Of a stretch of DNA of 64,000 nt, positions 47,881-57,551 are shown in pieces (the stretch's first letter is position 1; every line of letters starts with the position of its first letter). The stretch comes from Dipteris shenzhenensis. Lineage: Eukaryota; Polypodiophyta; Polypodiopsida; Gleicheniales. The notes under the pieces are model-generated. The model worked only from the letters and a program-made list of their open reading frames with translations. It was not told the origin of the DNA and ran no database searches. The translations under genes were made by a program, and so were the position numbers. Where the stretch lies: the NCBI GenBank assembly GCA_047967505.1, contig CM106541.1. One strand, 5' to 3'.

Positions 47881-49330
47881 ATCAACCATAGAGGAGTATG
47901 TACAATGGCGGCCCTAGCTATGGAAGGGGTGCAATTGGACATCGAGGAGCAGTTTTGGCCCACCCAAACAAGACAATCTACATGGACCATGCAAGTGACA
48001 TTGCTAGCTGGCTTCAACTATGAGCCTCCCCTTTTGCACCCTAACACGAGAGGCACTGGCTCAAGCATTCTCGCCAAGCTTTGCTCACAACTTTGAACCA
48101 ATAACAGACCATGAAAGATCTACTTCTGTCACTGTTGCACAACAAAATTTCTATAGATAATCTCTCACCTCTAATGAGACTGCCGCATCTAATGAGTGTG
48201 ATCGTAGGAGGCATGCTTTCCCAATAGAGATGACATCTCTTGCTTGCTTAATACGTGGGGGGACAATCATACACTAGAGATTCATGGTGTCGAGACATTC
48301 ATGGTGTCACTCCTCTTTCCAGGCAACACCCCTCATGTTTTTCATATGGAAGCATCTGTGGAACATCCGAGTAGCACACTGCAGCCCTTGTAATGGGAGG
48401 TAGTTGATCCCACTAACAACCGCTCTCATCAGCATAGGGATGGATAATATATATAACTTGTGCTCAATCTAAGAGCAAGAAAGGTACGAAGAGTTCCAGG
48501 AAGACCACCAAGTGTTGTTAACGTCCTAGAAGGCTTCGCCTAAAAGACGCTCACAGATCACAAAACCTCTTGATTGTTGGGTGCTGAGTTATCAATGACC
48601 ATATGGCATGTGCCGAATCCCAAAGAAGCAATGTGCAAGGCATTTAGTTCCTCTTTATTTTGAGTGTCTTGTGAATAGCTTATTTTCTAGTGTATTTTCA
48701 AAGCATATAATAAAAGCCCCTCTTTTTTTTAAGGGAAGGGGGGGGCACCACTATTGAAGTCATATCAACACAAAGGACATAACTTCAAGCAACCTTTTGA
48801 GGTGTGCATCTTGCAAGATGGCAAGTTCAGCCAATGTGCACTACAAGCACGCCTGCAATGCCACAAATGTGACAAAATCTATGGGAAGATGCCAATGTTG
48901 CAACATGGCAAGTTCAGCCAATGTGCACTACAAATACGCACCTGAAATGCCACAAATGTGACAAAATCTACAGACCAATGTTGGACGTTTGCAACCAAAC
49001 TCAAAGATGTGGTACCATCACACAATGATAGACCTACCAAAGCTTACCATTTGCTAGTTAGGTTCTTGGGATTGCAAACACATACCAACAAAAGAAAGGC
49101 ATTTCACAAACAATTGCCTTTTAAAAAATAACATTTGGCCGACAAGAATCTAGCACACTTGGTATGAACACTAGCTAGGCAAGTTGCTGAAACAAGTCAC
49201 TAGTCAAGCAAAGAAAGTATTTAAAGTGATGAATGAAAAGAGAAAATGCAGTTATTCCTCCAAACATGTGACAATGCAACCTAGAAATCCACTCAAACTA
49301 GAAAAGGGCACCAAAAAGAAGTAAAGACAG
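47881..49330. other. No recognisable gene
   Basis: Short broken frames only. Contains an 87-bp tandem duplication (48819-48980). Probably intronic. Confidence 0.45.
48819..48980. repeat. 87-bp tandem duplication
   Basis: GCAAGTTCAGCCAATGTGCA begins at 48821 and 48908. Each copy continues through ACAAATACGC/ACAAGCACGC, GCCACAAATGTGACAAAATC. Confidence 0.85.
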
Positions 49331-49344
49331 GGGTGCAATAACAT

Positions 49345-51003
49345 GAGAGACTTCAGCAAAGGCGTAAACAGACATAAAATTGTTGCTGTCCGCCTAAAGA
49401 CCTCAAAATCGATCTGCAGGGTCAGTTGTCATGTACAAAGCTCATTGAGTCACCCTGAGTGGCCTTAGGAGACTGTGTTTCATTCCGGTCCTTGCCAAAG
49501 CAGATTGCCACTGTCCCTTTCGCTGTTGCACGTTCACAGGAGCTGTTGTAAGGTACCTTGGGATGCCCACTCGGCTTTGGTGTAACCATGAAGCAAAGGT
49601 TACAATGGGTGTCTAGACAAAGTTCGATCCAAATTCAACAAATGGAGCTTGTCTCTCCTTCCTCTTCTCAGAGGTTGAAAAGGTATCTCAAGAATTCATC
49701 TGGAGAGACCAGTGGCACTCCATCCCTGGCCTATCTTGACTACTCCAAAAGATGCAAGAGGTATGGGACTTGAATCATTCGAAGGAAAGTGTGATCACCT
49801 CTGTTCTAAATGGCTTTCCAAATTACACTCTCAGCAGCCCTGGGCAATATTGATACAGCACTGGATTGATGAATCAAAGGGCATCCTTGCCTTTTCAAAT
49901 GGTAGTGTAGCTCGGCAAGAGCTCTTACTTTCAGATTTCCCAATCAAGATACAGCATGCTGAGGTCCTGCACAAACCTATCATTCTCTGGAAGCAACATT
50001 TGGGTCCTTGTGCATGGAGGGGAGCCCAATTCTAACAGGGGACGGTTCTTTGAGCCTCAGCATTTGCGTTATGGTTACCAAATGGCCATATGCAAACGAA
50101 GTGGTGCCTGTCCAAATCAGTCCCCGCCTAGCCAAAAGTCTCAACGATAGAGGAGTTACCAAGTGGCATCATCTCTGGGATTCACAGCATAGGTGCTGGC
50201 ACTCCATTGAGCACCTCACTGCACAATACGATCTCTCAAATAGAGAGCAAGCCTTCATCCACTCCACATTCACAAGAATGAAACCAATGTGGCCTTCTAG
50301 TATGGTGCTATGTTTTCCAAACAACTTTTGGAGATGGTTTAACGGTAAGGGTAAAGACCTCACCCGTCTATCCTTAAGGGGCTTCCCGCTCCTATGGTCT
50401 ACTTGTATTGGAAAGCTCAAGCACCTCTTGACTCAGCAAATGTCTAGGCACATAGGGTAAAGAAGGTTTGGAAAGCCACACGTCTTAGAGATTAAATTTT
50501 ATGCTATGGCGTGCAAACTCTCAACCAAGGACAGGGTGACTACGTGGAGGGACATTTCTCCTGTTTGTGCCTTCTGCAAGATTCAAATGGAAAGAAACTC
50601 TCATTTATTTTGGAGCTGCCCTCTCGCACACTGTGTGTGGAGGCAACTCTACAATTGGCTCTTGAGAGCACAGATTGTAATACCGCTCAGATGGAAAATT
50701 CCTTGCTCAGAGACAAAAGGCTGATGAATGACGTGCAATACAGCCTTTGGAGCATTATCAGAGCTGCCACTATAACACTGATAACATAGAAACATGGCAA
50801 TGTTTCATTATTGCAATTCTCCTTTAGATCTTGGTCAAATAGTCAAGCTGTAAACATTGGACATTATCTTGTATTTCAAGAAGCGATGCCCTCAACTGGA
50901 GTCTGCAGCCATGGCGTTGTGCAATGCGCCCTAGCTCTAGCTCCAAGAGCTGTAATGTTTCTTTTTCATTGTTCAATATAAGTCCTTTTCTCTCACAAAA
51001 AAA
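49345..51003 (+). mobile_element. 5'-truncated LINE with 14-bp target duplication
   Basis: GGGTGCAATAACAT occurs perfectly at 49331-49344 and 51004-51017. Between them lies the 3' part of a plant LINE ending in a short A run (50997-51003). The insertion is 1,659 bp, plus strand, opposite to the host gene in whose apparent intron it sits. Confidence 0.9.
49540..50725 (+). pseudogene. LINE ORF2 C-terminal half (RT end, zinc-binding region)
   Basis: Blocks include VRYLGMP (49545), FIWRDQWHSIPGLSW (~49690), DARGMGLESFEGKCDHLCSK (~49757), WLSKLHSQQPWAIL, the WHLWD and FWRWFNGKGKDL stretch, and the RT zinc-binding motif CAFCKIQMERNSHLFWSCPL (~50560; C-x2-C..H-x4-C) followed by AHCVWRQLYNWL. These are characteristic of plant LINE ORF2 downstream of the YADD region. 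Frameshifts occur near 49600, 49770, 50035 and 50460. The catalytic RT core was not copied because of 5' truncation. Confidence 0.8.
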
Positions 51004-51087
51004 GGGTGCAATAACATCACACGAACCATGATATCTCAAAGACTTTCCCCCACGAACACCATACCTAAGGGATCCCACCGCCTATGG

Positions 51088-51318
51088 TTACCAGGGAAAG
51101 TTTCGAGAACATTGGATGCCAGAACAGGCACGTTTCAGGAAGGGGGAACGTGGAAACGGGAACGGGAACCAAAAACCCTAGTATGAGGAGAATTTTTTTA
51201 AAAAGCAATTTTCTTTTTTTGGGGGGGAGGAGAGGGGTGGGGTCTAGAGGTTTCGGGAATGTGGCTTTGTCTAGAACAACGATCCTGTTCCATGAACGGG
51301 GAACGGCATTCCTGGTCA
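51088..51318. mobile_element. Candidate small hAT-like MITE
   Basis: The stretch begins (TT)ACCAGGGAA and ends TTCCTGGTCA, giving imperfect inverted ends. The flanks CTATGG and CTATGC could be an imperfect duplication. The interior has GGGAACG/GAACGGGAAC repeats. Ends and duplication do not line up exactly, so this is weak. Confidence 0.3.
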
Positions 51319-52068
51319 CTATGCTAGGTCAAGGGAAAAATGATCGAACATTGCAAGCTATTGATGGAGGCAAGTCACTATCAAGGGCATCCAATACACC
51401 TACTCTTTGTGATTTCGCTTGAAGCAAGAAAGGCAAGGGAAGGAGATAACATTAGTGTGTATGCAAATTGGCATCAAGCATTAGAGAAAGAACACGCCAA
51501 GAAGCGAGATGAGATAAAGAACAGAGTACAAAGGGTCTGCAATTGAAAAGAGACTTGGCAATGCGATTGCGAGTAGCCAAATGACTACATGCATAAGAGA
51601 GAGAAGGAAGCAAGATCACACGAAGTAAGATCAGAGCCAACAATAAGCCACAGTCTATGCTACTTGCCTACCCGTAGTGGTGTATTTTGGCTAGCTTGAT
51701 TTACGCAAGCAGCAAGCCAGACGCCATGATTAGCCAATAAGAGGGAAATAGAAAGAGCAAGCCAACGATGACCATCAAGGCAAATCACGAGGAGCTCAAA
51801 AGCAGTATTTTTTGCTAGCTCCAGATGGGCATGGGGAAAAAAACAAATGATCTTATCAAGTGTTCTTAGAGCAGTTTAAAAGTATAGAGGCCGGCTAGAA
51901 GTGCAAGCAAAACCTTGAGATGATATGTAAAAGATACAATTCAAATTATTCATAAAGCAACTTCTAATGGCATTATCCAACTCTTAATCAAGCTTGAATT
52001 CATATGTTTAAACTTGCATTTCCCACCAAGAGATTTTGTGCAAAAAAACAATTGACATTTTCCAGCAC
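51319..52068. other. No gene recognised, probably intronic
   Basis: AT-rich to neutral sequence with short frames only. Confidence 0.4.
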
Positions 52069-52161
52069 CTGATGAAGAAATTGCTTGGGCATGCTTCCAA
52101 GTACTACATGAGGCTCATCACTAGTAGACACAGTTCCATCCTCTTGAAGCTCAAGAACAAC
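52069..52161 (-). CDS. Internal exon of a host gene (possibly the same gene as 45-kb exons)
   Basis: A 93-bp stretch (31 codons, phase 0), bounded by a pyrimidine-rich region plus CGTGGGCAG acceptor and a CAG/GTGCTGG donor. The product is VVLELQEDGTVSTSDEPHVV then LGSMPKQFLHQ. It has no stop and reads like conserved protein. It shares strand and phase with the 45-kb exons, so one gene with a ~6.7-kb TE-filled intron (or missed exons between) is plausible. The family was not recognised, and exons upstream of 52161 were not found. Confidence 0.45.
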
Positions 52162-53045
52162 CTGCCCACGAAAGAATATTGAAATCAGTTTCGTGATGGA
52201 CCGGAAGGGAAAACTCAGTAAAATTGCAATTCATTAAAAAAAGGGTATCATAATAAGGATACCTGTCCATTTTCTTTTCAACCAAACAGATCAATAGCCT
52301 TGTCAATTTACTATACAAATTTGAAGCTAGTAAAGGGTTTCCCTCATTTGACATCGTTAGTTTCTTTCAAGGAATTAAGAGGATCCTGTCCATGTTAGAA
52401 TCAATAGGGATGATTCCCTTCATGGAAACCAAACTAGAAACAAAGCCATACCAACCAAACCAAAACCTTTAATGCACATGAATGTACAAGATCTTGTTTC
52501 ATCCAAAAAATCTATAAGACCCAGCTAGAGAGTGCTTTAAGTTTACCTAGTCAAAACCTTGTGCCATTCAATAATAACCCCCCCCCAAAAAAAAAAACAC
52601 CCTTGAAGTAGACTTCTATCAAGTATGAAAGAAATAGCTGCCAGAAGAAATTCAAGGCAAAGATGCATCATGCAAAGGAGGAAGAGGCTGGTCCCCCTGC
52701 TCATGACCCCCCTCCTGCCGCCTCCTCCCTCGCCTAACTCCCTGCCTGGCTTCTCTCCCTGCTGCTGCCTCCTGCTCTCGCCTCCTCCTCCCCCACCTAG
52801 CCTCTCCTGTCCCTCCCACCTCTACTGTCCCTCCCGCCTGCCCTCCCCCCCTTCTCTGCCCCCTGCCTGCATTCTTGCTACCCCACCTACCGCCCTGCCT
52901 CTTCACCTCCTCCTCTCAGCCATTGCCTCTCCCTGCCCTTATTTTGTTCCCCTAGCCTATCCTTTGCCTCCTCCTAGCCTAGAATGTAGCAAACCATAGT
53001 CTGATCCTTTCAACTATATTTTTACTGCTCGTTACCTCATGTAGC
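52162..53045. other. No gene recognised; includes a C/T-rich block at 52690-52975
   Basis: The C/T-rich block (CCTCCTCC, CTGCCTGC) has open frames on both strands, as expected from composition alone. It ends where LINE copy 2 begins. Confidence 0.45.
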
Positions 53046-53052
53046 TCACACT

Positions 53053-53846
53053 TTGATGCCACTGTCCTTGCAGTTTCCGCTAGAGCACGGACAAGCTGAC
53101 CCATCAGAGGCTTGGGAGAACTTGCTGATGGAGGTTCATAGCATCCGAGAGCGCGAGAGGGAGATGTCACGCTTCGCACAGGAGCAGACACACTTCACCC
53201 AGGAGCAGGCGCGTCTCATACAGGAGCAGTCTCAGGCTATCTGAGACCAGGCTGATCTTATTCAAGGACTCAGACAAGAGATCTCACAGTTCCGACAAGA
53301 GGTCACTGCTATACGTACAGTCCCAAGGAGCACCCTAGTTGTGGAGGCACAGATTGCGAGCATGCAATCTGCCATCGAGGAGACGTCCAGATGGGTCGAC
53401 ATAGCCAAACGGGAACCTGCAAGGGTAACCATTTCGGCTACCCTCCTGGAGCAACAGCAGAGAGCCAGCAAGGAGTGAGTGGGATCCCACGCACTGAGGC
53501 TACACCAATGGCAAATGCGACAGCCTTCATGGCCACTACTCTAGGGGCGACTGAGCACAGAATTGAGAGAGCATGGCAGGTTGGGAGGGACCCCAACCAA
53601 GAGCAGCCCCTTATCATACGGTTCCATGACGCCCAGGCACGACTTTCGGCTTTATGTCGTAGCTCAGCCTTACGAGACCAGCCAGCGATCCCCATGGATG
53701 AGGACCTCACTCCACTACAAGTTGAGGAGAGGTGCTTTGTGTTGCAAAAGCGGGACAAGGCCTGCAAGGAGGGGAAGTGGGCAATAGTACGAGATGGACG
53801 ACTCCTTACAGGCCCCCGTAGGGCATCCACCTCTCCTCCCGCATAG
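53053..53846 (+). pseudogene. LINE ORF1, best-preserved copy (L1 ORF1p-like)
   Basis: First half: LLMEVHSIREREREMSRFAQ followed by EQTHFTQEQARLIQEQSQAI, IQGLRQEISQFRQEV, a Gln/Glu-rich coiled-coil pattern (about 53128-53330). One TGA interrupts it at 53242. A frameshift near 53475 leads to the second half: VSGIPRTEATP, LGATEHRIERAWQVGR, PLIIRFHD (RRM-like, 53555-53640), then MDEDLTPLQVEER and ACKEGKWAIVRDGRLL (C-terminal domain, 53694-53812). This order and the I-E-R-A-x-x-V-G, P-I-I-V-R-F, D-L-x-P and G-K..-R-D-G-x-L landmarks match the L1 ORF1p/Transposase_22 family. No CCHC knuckle is seen. Confidence 0.7.
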
Positions 53847-53869
53847 GGAGGAGGGGTCTATGAGACTCA

Positions 53870-54624
53870 AACATCCGAGACCCTATCCTGTACCATCTAG
53901 AACTGTAATGGCACCTTATGGTCAAAACCAAGAAACTTCTTGGAATCCTATACAGGTCACGACATAGTCTTTTATACAGAGACATATCAGAGTCCACAGC
54001 GCCCACTACCAGTAGTCAACGGGTATACATGGGAGTCTGCCTACAGAGATGAGACGAGGGATACTAGAGGGGTTCGAGGATCAGGAGGAGTCACAGTCCT
54101 TTACAGATTCACACTTTTGGGGGCCATCTTAGTGGAGCAGAGAGATACACATTCCAGGTTTCTCTAGATCCGGATTCGGCACATGGACAGCCGGCATCTG
54201 TTTATTGCAATTTGCTATTTCCCCCCCGAGACCTCCCGCTTTGCCAAAGATATTCGAGGGGAGGATGAGACATCCCCATTTGCTGCTCTTTATCAGTCCA
54301 TTGTTGACTTCTCTAGCCGTGGAGAAGTCCTCCTAGTTTGGGACTTCAACGCAAGGACAGGCGCTCGTCAAGCACCACTCCTCGACTTCAGGGATGATTC
54401 CACTCTACTGCCAAACATTGACCTTGAGGAGGCAAGTATGTTACGAGTTTCGGCTAACAGACAAGGACCATTCACATCTTATGGGCAGGCCCTATTAACC
54501 TCGACAGGATGCATGATTTCATTATTTATAATGGTCTTGACAGATGGCCCACATCAGGTGGTTTCACACATGGGGGAGGCTTCAATGTTGTGGACTACAT
54601 CATGGGATCCCCTGCCTTCACATC
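53870..54624 (+). pseudogene. LINE ORF2 endonuclease domain (5' piece)
   Basis: Blocks: IVFYTETYQSP (metal-binding Glu, ~53965), GVRGSGGVTVLYR (~54070), HMDSRHLFIAICYFPPE (~54182), LLVWDFNART (~54331). The usual GDFN is WDFN here, from a G-to-T change; copy 1 still has GDFN. Stops and frameshifts occur near 54165 and 54560. The domain is cut by Copia1 after CCCTGCCTTCACATC and its end (RLDHTY-type block) lies after 61297. Confidence 0.75.
54620..54624. other. Left Copia1 target-site copy (ACATC)
   Basis: ACATC on the left pairs with TCATC at 61292-61296 on the right (4 of 5). LINE copy 1 shows the uninterrupted site as CTTCACATCTTGCATC (15297), confirming the junction. Confidence 0.85.
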
Positions 54625-54891
54625 TGTTAGAATTATAGATATAATTCAGCAGTGACCAATGTAATTTAATAAGCTAGTTAGGGGCACTTTTCCCTCTTTA
54701 AGAGGTTTTTCCCCCTAACCACAGTTAGTCCACTAACTATGGTTAGTGACTACTAAGGTTTTGTCACTAGGACAGAACCTTATCTCACTCCTTCAGTTGA
54801 ATCTCTCTCTCTCATTTTTGTAACTAAGCTTTCAGCTCTCACTCTCTCCTGCTTCTTACTCTCATTTTGCTCTCTCTCTCCCATTCTCACA
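54625..54891 (+). mobile_element. Copia1 5' LTR (267 bp)
   Basis: Runs from TGTTAGAATTATAG to CCCATTCTCACA. It contains a CCTAACC..TTAGTCCACTAAC block and a CT-rich right end. No clear TATA box was identified. Confidence 0.95.
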
Positions 54892-54893
54892 TT

Positions 54894-54905
54894 TGGTATC
54901 AAAGC
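54894..54905 (+). promoter_or_regulatory. Copia1 primer-binding site
   Basis: TGGTATCAAAGC two bases after the LTR end, the same variant (CAAAG) as in Copia3. Confidence 0.85.
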
Positions 54906-55013
54906 AGACTAAGCTCTTGGACCATCTCCTCCTGCCCCCGGACTAGCTCTCATCTTTAGCTCCCAAGCTCTCGACGTCTCGCAGCTCTAGCTCCCGCAAG
55001 CTCCCTTTGCTGG

Positions 55014-55455
55014 CCGTACCTTCTGTCTGCTGCAGTCTCGTCATCCCGTACAGTGCTGTACTGCGGTCCGTGTGCCGTACAGTCCACACAAGTCCGTACC
55101 GCCCTGCTACTCTAGTCCGTACTCTACTGCATCTCGCCCGTACAAACTTGCATTCGACCGTACAGCCGTACTACGCCGTACTGTTTCCGCCATCCGTACA
55201 TTTCCGTACGATTTCGCTCAATCCGGCTCGATCCGTACTGCAGATCTGTCGTACATGCTGCTTTCGTACTACGCGACCGTACTTCTCAACCCGTACTGCA
55301 TTTCACCGGTACTGCCGTACAGTCCACTCCATTCGTACTGTGTTGTACATGCTCGTTCGTACATCCGTACCTGCAGGTTCCGTACTGCACACCTGCATTG
55401 GCCGCCGCACTATATTTCGTACAGCCGTACTGCAAGTGTACAGATTCCGTACAGG
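55014..55455 (+). promoter_or_regulatory. Cluster of 24 CGTAC motifs in the Copia1 leader
   Basis: Twenty-four CGTAC pentamers, most as (C/T/G)CGTAC(A/T/C), fall within ~440 bp; chance would give less than one. Spacing is irregular (about 9-40 bp), so this is not a simple tandem repeat. CCGTAC/GTAC is the core recognised by plant SBP/SPL transcription factors, so a regulatory role is possible, though inferred. The long open frames here (55007-55564) arise from the motif's lack of stops and show no Copia protein similarity. Confidence 0.8.
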
Positions 55456-55604
55456 ATTCATTGAGCAGGCATTCTTGCAGCTCTTTCGCTATTCTTTGCA
55501 GATCTGGTGCTTGTGCTATTTTTGCAGTCATTTGCAGACATTTGGGGTATTTTCTGGTTTGTAATTGCTTATGAAGCAGACATTGCTGGCAGATTCAGAG
55601 TTTC

Positions 55605-55800
55605 AAGCTCAAAATTTGGGGCTTTCAGTTTTGTAGTACAATTTCTTGCAGAAATTTGAGGATTTTGTGATTACACTACAATTTCGCAGTGAAATTTGGG
55701 GCTTTTGCAGACAGAGCGCAATTCTTGCAACATTTGGGGCTTTTGATCAATTTGCCCCTTTCTGGTTGCAATTTCAGGCCTATTTTGGGGCTTTCGTGTT
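55605..55800 (+). repeat. Degenerate TTTGGGGCTTT repeats in the Copia1 leader
   Basis: TTTGGGGCTTT recurs near 55615, 55696, 55732 and 55783, separated by CAATTTC(T/G)(T/C)GCAG-type text. Confidence 0.65.
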
Positions 55801-56030
55801 GGGAGAGCAATTTGACAGATTTCAGTTCACACGGCCTTTCTGTGAGTGCTTTGAAGCACTTTTGGCAATTTTTGGAGAGTTTTTGATGCTTGGACAGATT
55901 TCAGACAGTGCAAGTGCAAAAATTTGAGTTGCATTTACAGCCAGTGCTTGGCTGTGTTTTTTGGGAGTTGTGCATTTCATTCCCAGTAAGGGAATTCAGT
56001 TTAGTATCTGCTAAAATCTCTTTCTCAGAT

Positions 56031-57551
56031 ATGGCCCAACAAAATCAGAATGATTTCCCGTTCGGTGGTCTTTCACAGGAAGACAAGTTGGATGGTACCA
56101 ACTACTCCCTATGGAGTTTTATGGTACGCAATATTCTGATTTCTCGCAATTTATGGGATTATGTGAATGGGGATGAGATCCGACCAGCAGGTATGGCACC
56201 TAATACCCCTCCCCAGAAAGGAGGTGGAAGAGGTCGTGCACAGGGTGCAGTTGCAGGACAGGCTGTTGGTGCAGCTGTAGCCACCACTCCAGAACAAAAG
56301 AGATGGGATTCACGGGATGCCTTAGCTTTGTCATGCATCTCTCTTTCAGTGAAAAGATTTATCATTCCGCATATCCGGTCGTGTAAGACCTCGAAGGCAA
56401 CGTGGGATATCTTAGAAAGCATGTATGCAGCCCGGAATGATGCAAGGGTATCTTTCTTGAAAAGAGAGTTAAGTAATACACATATGGAAGAGGGTGACTC
56501 CATGTCAGTCCACCTCACAAAGCTACAGGATCTCAAAGAGCAATTATTGAACATTGATGAGATTATTCCTGATTCAGAGATGATTACCACCAGTCTGAAT
56601 TCTCTTCCTGAGACTTATCTCAGCTTTCATACCTCGCTGAACTTATCATTGAGGGGGGGTGCAAATCCTCTCACTTTTCATGAGTTGATAGGACTTCTGC
56701 TTCAGGAAGAGCAGACCAGGAAAAACTTGGCTTCACGTGCAGGTGAACAAGCTATGCTCTCAAAGTTCAAGTCAAAAGGAAAGGGACAAGCAAAGACATC
56801 AGTAAATCAGCCTTCCAGAAGGTCAGGACAGCCTTCACAAAAGGCTAAGAATGATGCAAGTAAGCCCAAGAAGAAGGGTTTTTGTCATTACTGCAAAAAG
56901 CCAGGTCATCACATTGCAAAATGCAGGAAAAGGCTTGCAAAAGAGAAGAAAAACAGCTCCGGTATGGCTGTTTCAGATTCAGCTCCTCATGCATCTGACA
57001 GTGGGGATGCTGCAGCCAACTTTGTTGGACAGGATTATGCCTTTTTATCTTGCATTTCAGATTCTAGGCTGGCTGCTCCAGATGCTCGGGATAGTACAAC
57101 CACTTGTAATGATGATACATATGCCTTTTTGACTTGCAGTTATGATCCTTCCACGGATGCATCAGCTTTCAGTGTCAATGAAACACTGAATACTTGGTAT
57201 TTTGACAGCGGTGCCTCCAAGCATATCACTTCTAGGAAGTGTCTCTTCACTTCCTTGCATCCACCTCCCGTTGGTAAGAAAGTCACTTGTGCCAACAACT
57301 CGTCATATTCAGTACGTGGTACAGGAGAAGTTGAGCTTACCGCCATTGATGGCTCAGTTTTCAGACTTTCAGATGTCTTGTATGTGCCTGGTATCACCAA
57401 GAATCTCCTTTCAGTGTCCACTCTTAACAGGGCTGGATTTCAGGTCATTTTTGAGGATGACAAATGTGCTGTCCGAGATAGAGAAAATGATTATGCCTTA
57501 AGATTATCGGGTACTCTGCTACGTGGGCTTTTTCAGCTTGATCTTTTTTAG
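56031..57551 (+). pseudogene. Copia1 gag-protease
   Basis: ATG 56031 is chosen because MAQQNQNDFPFGGLSQEDKL matches a copia Gag start; the frame is open from 55890. Following blocks: LDGTNYSLWSFMVRNILISR, WDYVNGDE, W-D-I-L-E-S-M-Y, LKRELSNTHMEEGDSM, LLQEEQTRKNL. A Gly/Ala-rich insert (GGGRGRAQGAVAGQAVGAAV, ~56220) is unusual. A CCHC knuckle, CHYCKKPGHHIAKC, lies at 56884 and the protease site WYFDSGASKHIT at 57195. Gag and protease are in one 507-codon frame with no stop until 57549. The frame then ends (TAG), whereas pol normally continues. It would form the capsid, so this part could still be translated. Confidence 0.9.

Larger units (their letters stand above)
53046..54624 (+). mobile_element. 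LINE copy 2, left part (ORF1 and endonuclease), interrupted by Copia1
   Basis: Homologous to LINE copy 1 from about CTCACACTTT-ATGCCAC (13725) onward. The left edge near 53046 is where similarity to copy 1 begins, so it is probably 5'-truncated. It is cut by Copia1 at 54624 and resumes at 61297. It retains 32 bp of ORF1 that copy 1 has lost near 13777. Confidence 0.85.

Noticed and set aside
52690-52975. Proline- and arginine-rich open frames on both strands
   Set aside because: C/T-rich low-complexity sequence that stays open by composition.
55007-55564. 185-codon frame in the Copia1 leader
   Set aside because: Arises from CGTAC-rich, stop-poor text; a second frame is open over the same bases; no copia protein similarity.
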